A model generated the notes under the pieces. The model saw only the letters and a list, made by a program, of their open reading frames with translations, made no database searches and had not been told where the DNA came from. From Deltaproteobacteria bacterium (lineage in GTDB: Bacteria; Desulfobacterota; Desulfobacteria; Desulfobacterales; Desulfatirhabdiaceae), in NCBI GenBank assembly GCA_026388755.1, contig JAPLJE010000630.1, positions 1-6,087 on the forward strand: 6,087 nt of DNA, in the 5' to 3' direction. Below are positions 5,256 through 6,087 of the stretch, one piece after another (the first letter of the stretch is position 1; every line of letters begins with the position of its first letter). Position numbers and translations under genes: made by a program.

Positions 5256-6087
5256 ATGGATGAAAAGACGAAACGAATCCTTGAAGCAATTTTCATGGCC
5301 GGGCTCAAAGCCGTGGATCCTGAAGAGGCGATCCGGCGCCATGTTCAATTGATGGGAGATTATCTCAAAGTCGGTGAACATTTATACCCCCTGGCCTCCT
5401 TCGAGCGGATTATTGTGACCGGTTTTGGAAAGGGAACCGCGCCCATGGCCAAGGCCCTCGAGGAAATCCTGGGTGACCGACTCACGGAGGGCTGGATTAC
5501 CGTCAAGTACGGTCATGGGCTTCCGTTGAAAAAAGTCCGCGTCATGGAAGCAGGACACCCCATACCGGATCAGGCAGGATTGCAGGCTACGCGATTCATA
5601 TTGGACCGCCTGAAGGGGTGCACGGAAAAAGATCTGGTCCTGTGCGCATTTTCCGGCGGAGGGAGCGCCCTTTCTCCCGCCCCCCGTGCTCCTCTCGAAC
5701 TGGGTGAAAAACAGCAGACCACGCAGCTTCTCCTTGATTGTGGGGCAACGATTTTCGAGCTCAACGCCATGCGTAAGCACCTGTCTCTGTGCAAGGGGGG
5801 GCAGCTTGCCCGAATCGCGTTTCCCGCCACACTCGTTTCCCTGTTCCTTTCGGATGTGGTGGGTGACCCCCTTGATGTCATTGCGTCGGGTCCCACGGTT
5901 CCCGATCTGAGCACTTTTTCCGATTGCATCCGCATTGTCGACCGGTATGGGCTTTGGGAAAAGTTGCCTACCGAGGTGCTCAAGCTGCTGCAAGAGGGGG
6001 CCCAAGGGTTGTTCGCGGATACGCCCAAAGCCGGAGATGCTGTTTTCAAGAAGGGTCGGAACCTGGTTGTCGGGAGCAATCGCGCAG
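5256..6087 (+). CDS. Glycerate kinase, type II (DUF4147/MOFRL family), N-terminal 277 codons, 3' truncated
   Basis: The frame is open from ATG 5256 to the right edge. Family members are about 420-450 residues, so the C-terminal MOFRL domain lies outside. The enzyme phosphorylates D-glycerate with ATP in the cytoplasm, usually to 2-phosphoglycerate, feeding lower glycolysis. Visible blocks follow the family order: VTGFGKGTAPMAKAL (54-68) with the conserved GxGK lysine K59, EAGHPIPD (98-105), FSGGGSAL (132-139), ELNAMRKHLSLCKGG (168-182), LSDVVGDPLDVIASGPTVPD (198-217), and VVGSNRA at the window end. GKG replaces the more common GKA at 58-60, a mild change. The SD is weak (CGGGG at 5246-5250), and the gene starts only 11 bases after the LivF-type stop, so it probably relies on the upstream transcript. 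Linkage to a sugar-acid dehydratase suggests it ends a hexarate or glycerate-yielding pathway. Assignment is strong; the pathway is inferred. Confidence 0.93.
   Translation, partial: MDEKTKRILEAIFMAGLKAVDPEEAIRRHVQLMGDYLKVGEHLYPLASFERIIVTGFGKGTAPMAKALEEILGDRLTEGWITVKYGHGLPLKKVRVMEAGHPIPDQAGLQATRFILDRLKGCTEKDLVLCAFSGGGSALSPAPRAPLELGEKQQTTQLLLDCGATIFELNAMRKHLSLCKGGQLARIAFPATLVSLFLSDVVGDPLDVIASGPTVPDLSTFSDCIRIVDRYGLWEKLPTEVLKLLQEGAQGLFADTPKAGDAVFKKGRNLVVGSNRA

Overview
This 6.1 kb window is a gene-dense, moderately GC-rich bacterial segment with every supported gene on the + strand. Gene order, overlapping starts and strong Shine-Dalgarno (SD) sites point to one or two co-transcribed units. The Gram-negative-type periplasmic binding protein, codon usage and GC-rich intergenic palindromes fit a proteobacterium-like organism, possibly a Desulfobacterota (sulfate-reducer-type) lineage. 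That placement is an impression from sequence style, not a proven assignment.

Layout. Positions 1-515 hold the last 170 residues of a UxaA-family (altronate/hexarate dehydratase-type) enzyme whose start lies left of the window. Positions 516-654 are a 139-bp non-coding gap with a long imperfect hairpin, a 14-bp perfect GC palindrome and the SD of the next gene. Positions 655-5244 encode a complete five-component ABC importer of the hydrophobic/branched-chain amino acid (HAAT) family: a secreted binding protein (655-1917), two permeases (LivH-type 1997-2854, LivM-type 2857-3819) and two ATPases (LivG-type 3816-4556, LivF-type 4540-5244). The 79-bp gap between binding protein and first permease carries two GC-rich stem-loops. 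The remaining transporter genes abut or overlap. After 11 bp begins a type II (DUF4147/MOFRL) glycerate kinase, at 5256, which runs off the right edge after 277 codons.

How the genes may work together. A UxaA-family dehydratase and a glycerate kinase are the first and last steps of known hexarate (galactarate/glucarate) catabolism: the acid is dehydrated, cleaved by an aldolase, reduced to glycerate and phosphorylated to 2-phosphoglycerate. The importer between them may therefore bring in a sugar acid or other small hydroxy-acid rather than leucine, isoleucine or valine, despite its family name. This is inference from neighbourhood; the aldolase and reductase are not in the window.

The main oddities are a degenerate ABC signature motif in the LivG-type ATPase, where LSGGQ is replaced by LSISD while LivF is canonical, and a pair of near-identical GC palindromes bracketing the binding-protein gene. 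I see no tRNA, rRNA, CRISPR array, insertion sequence or previously undescribed multi-gene system.
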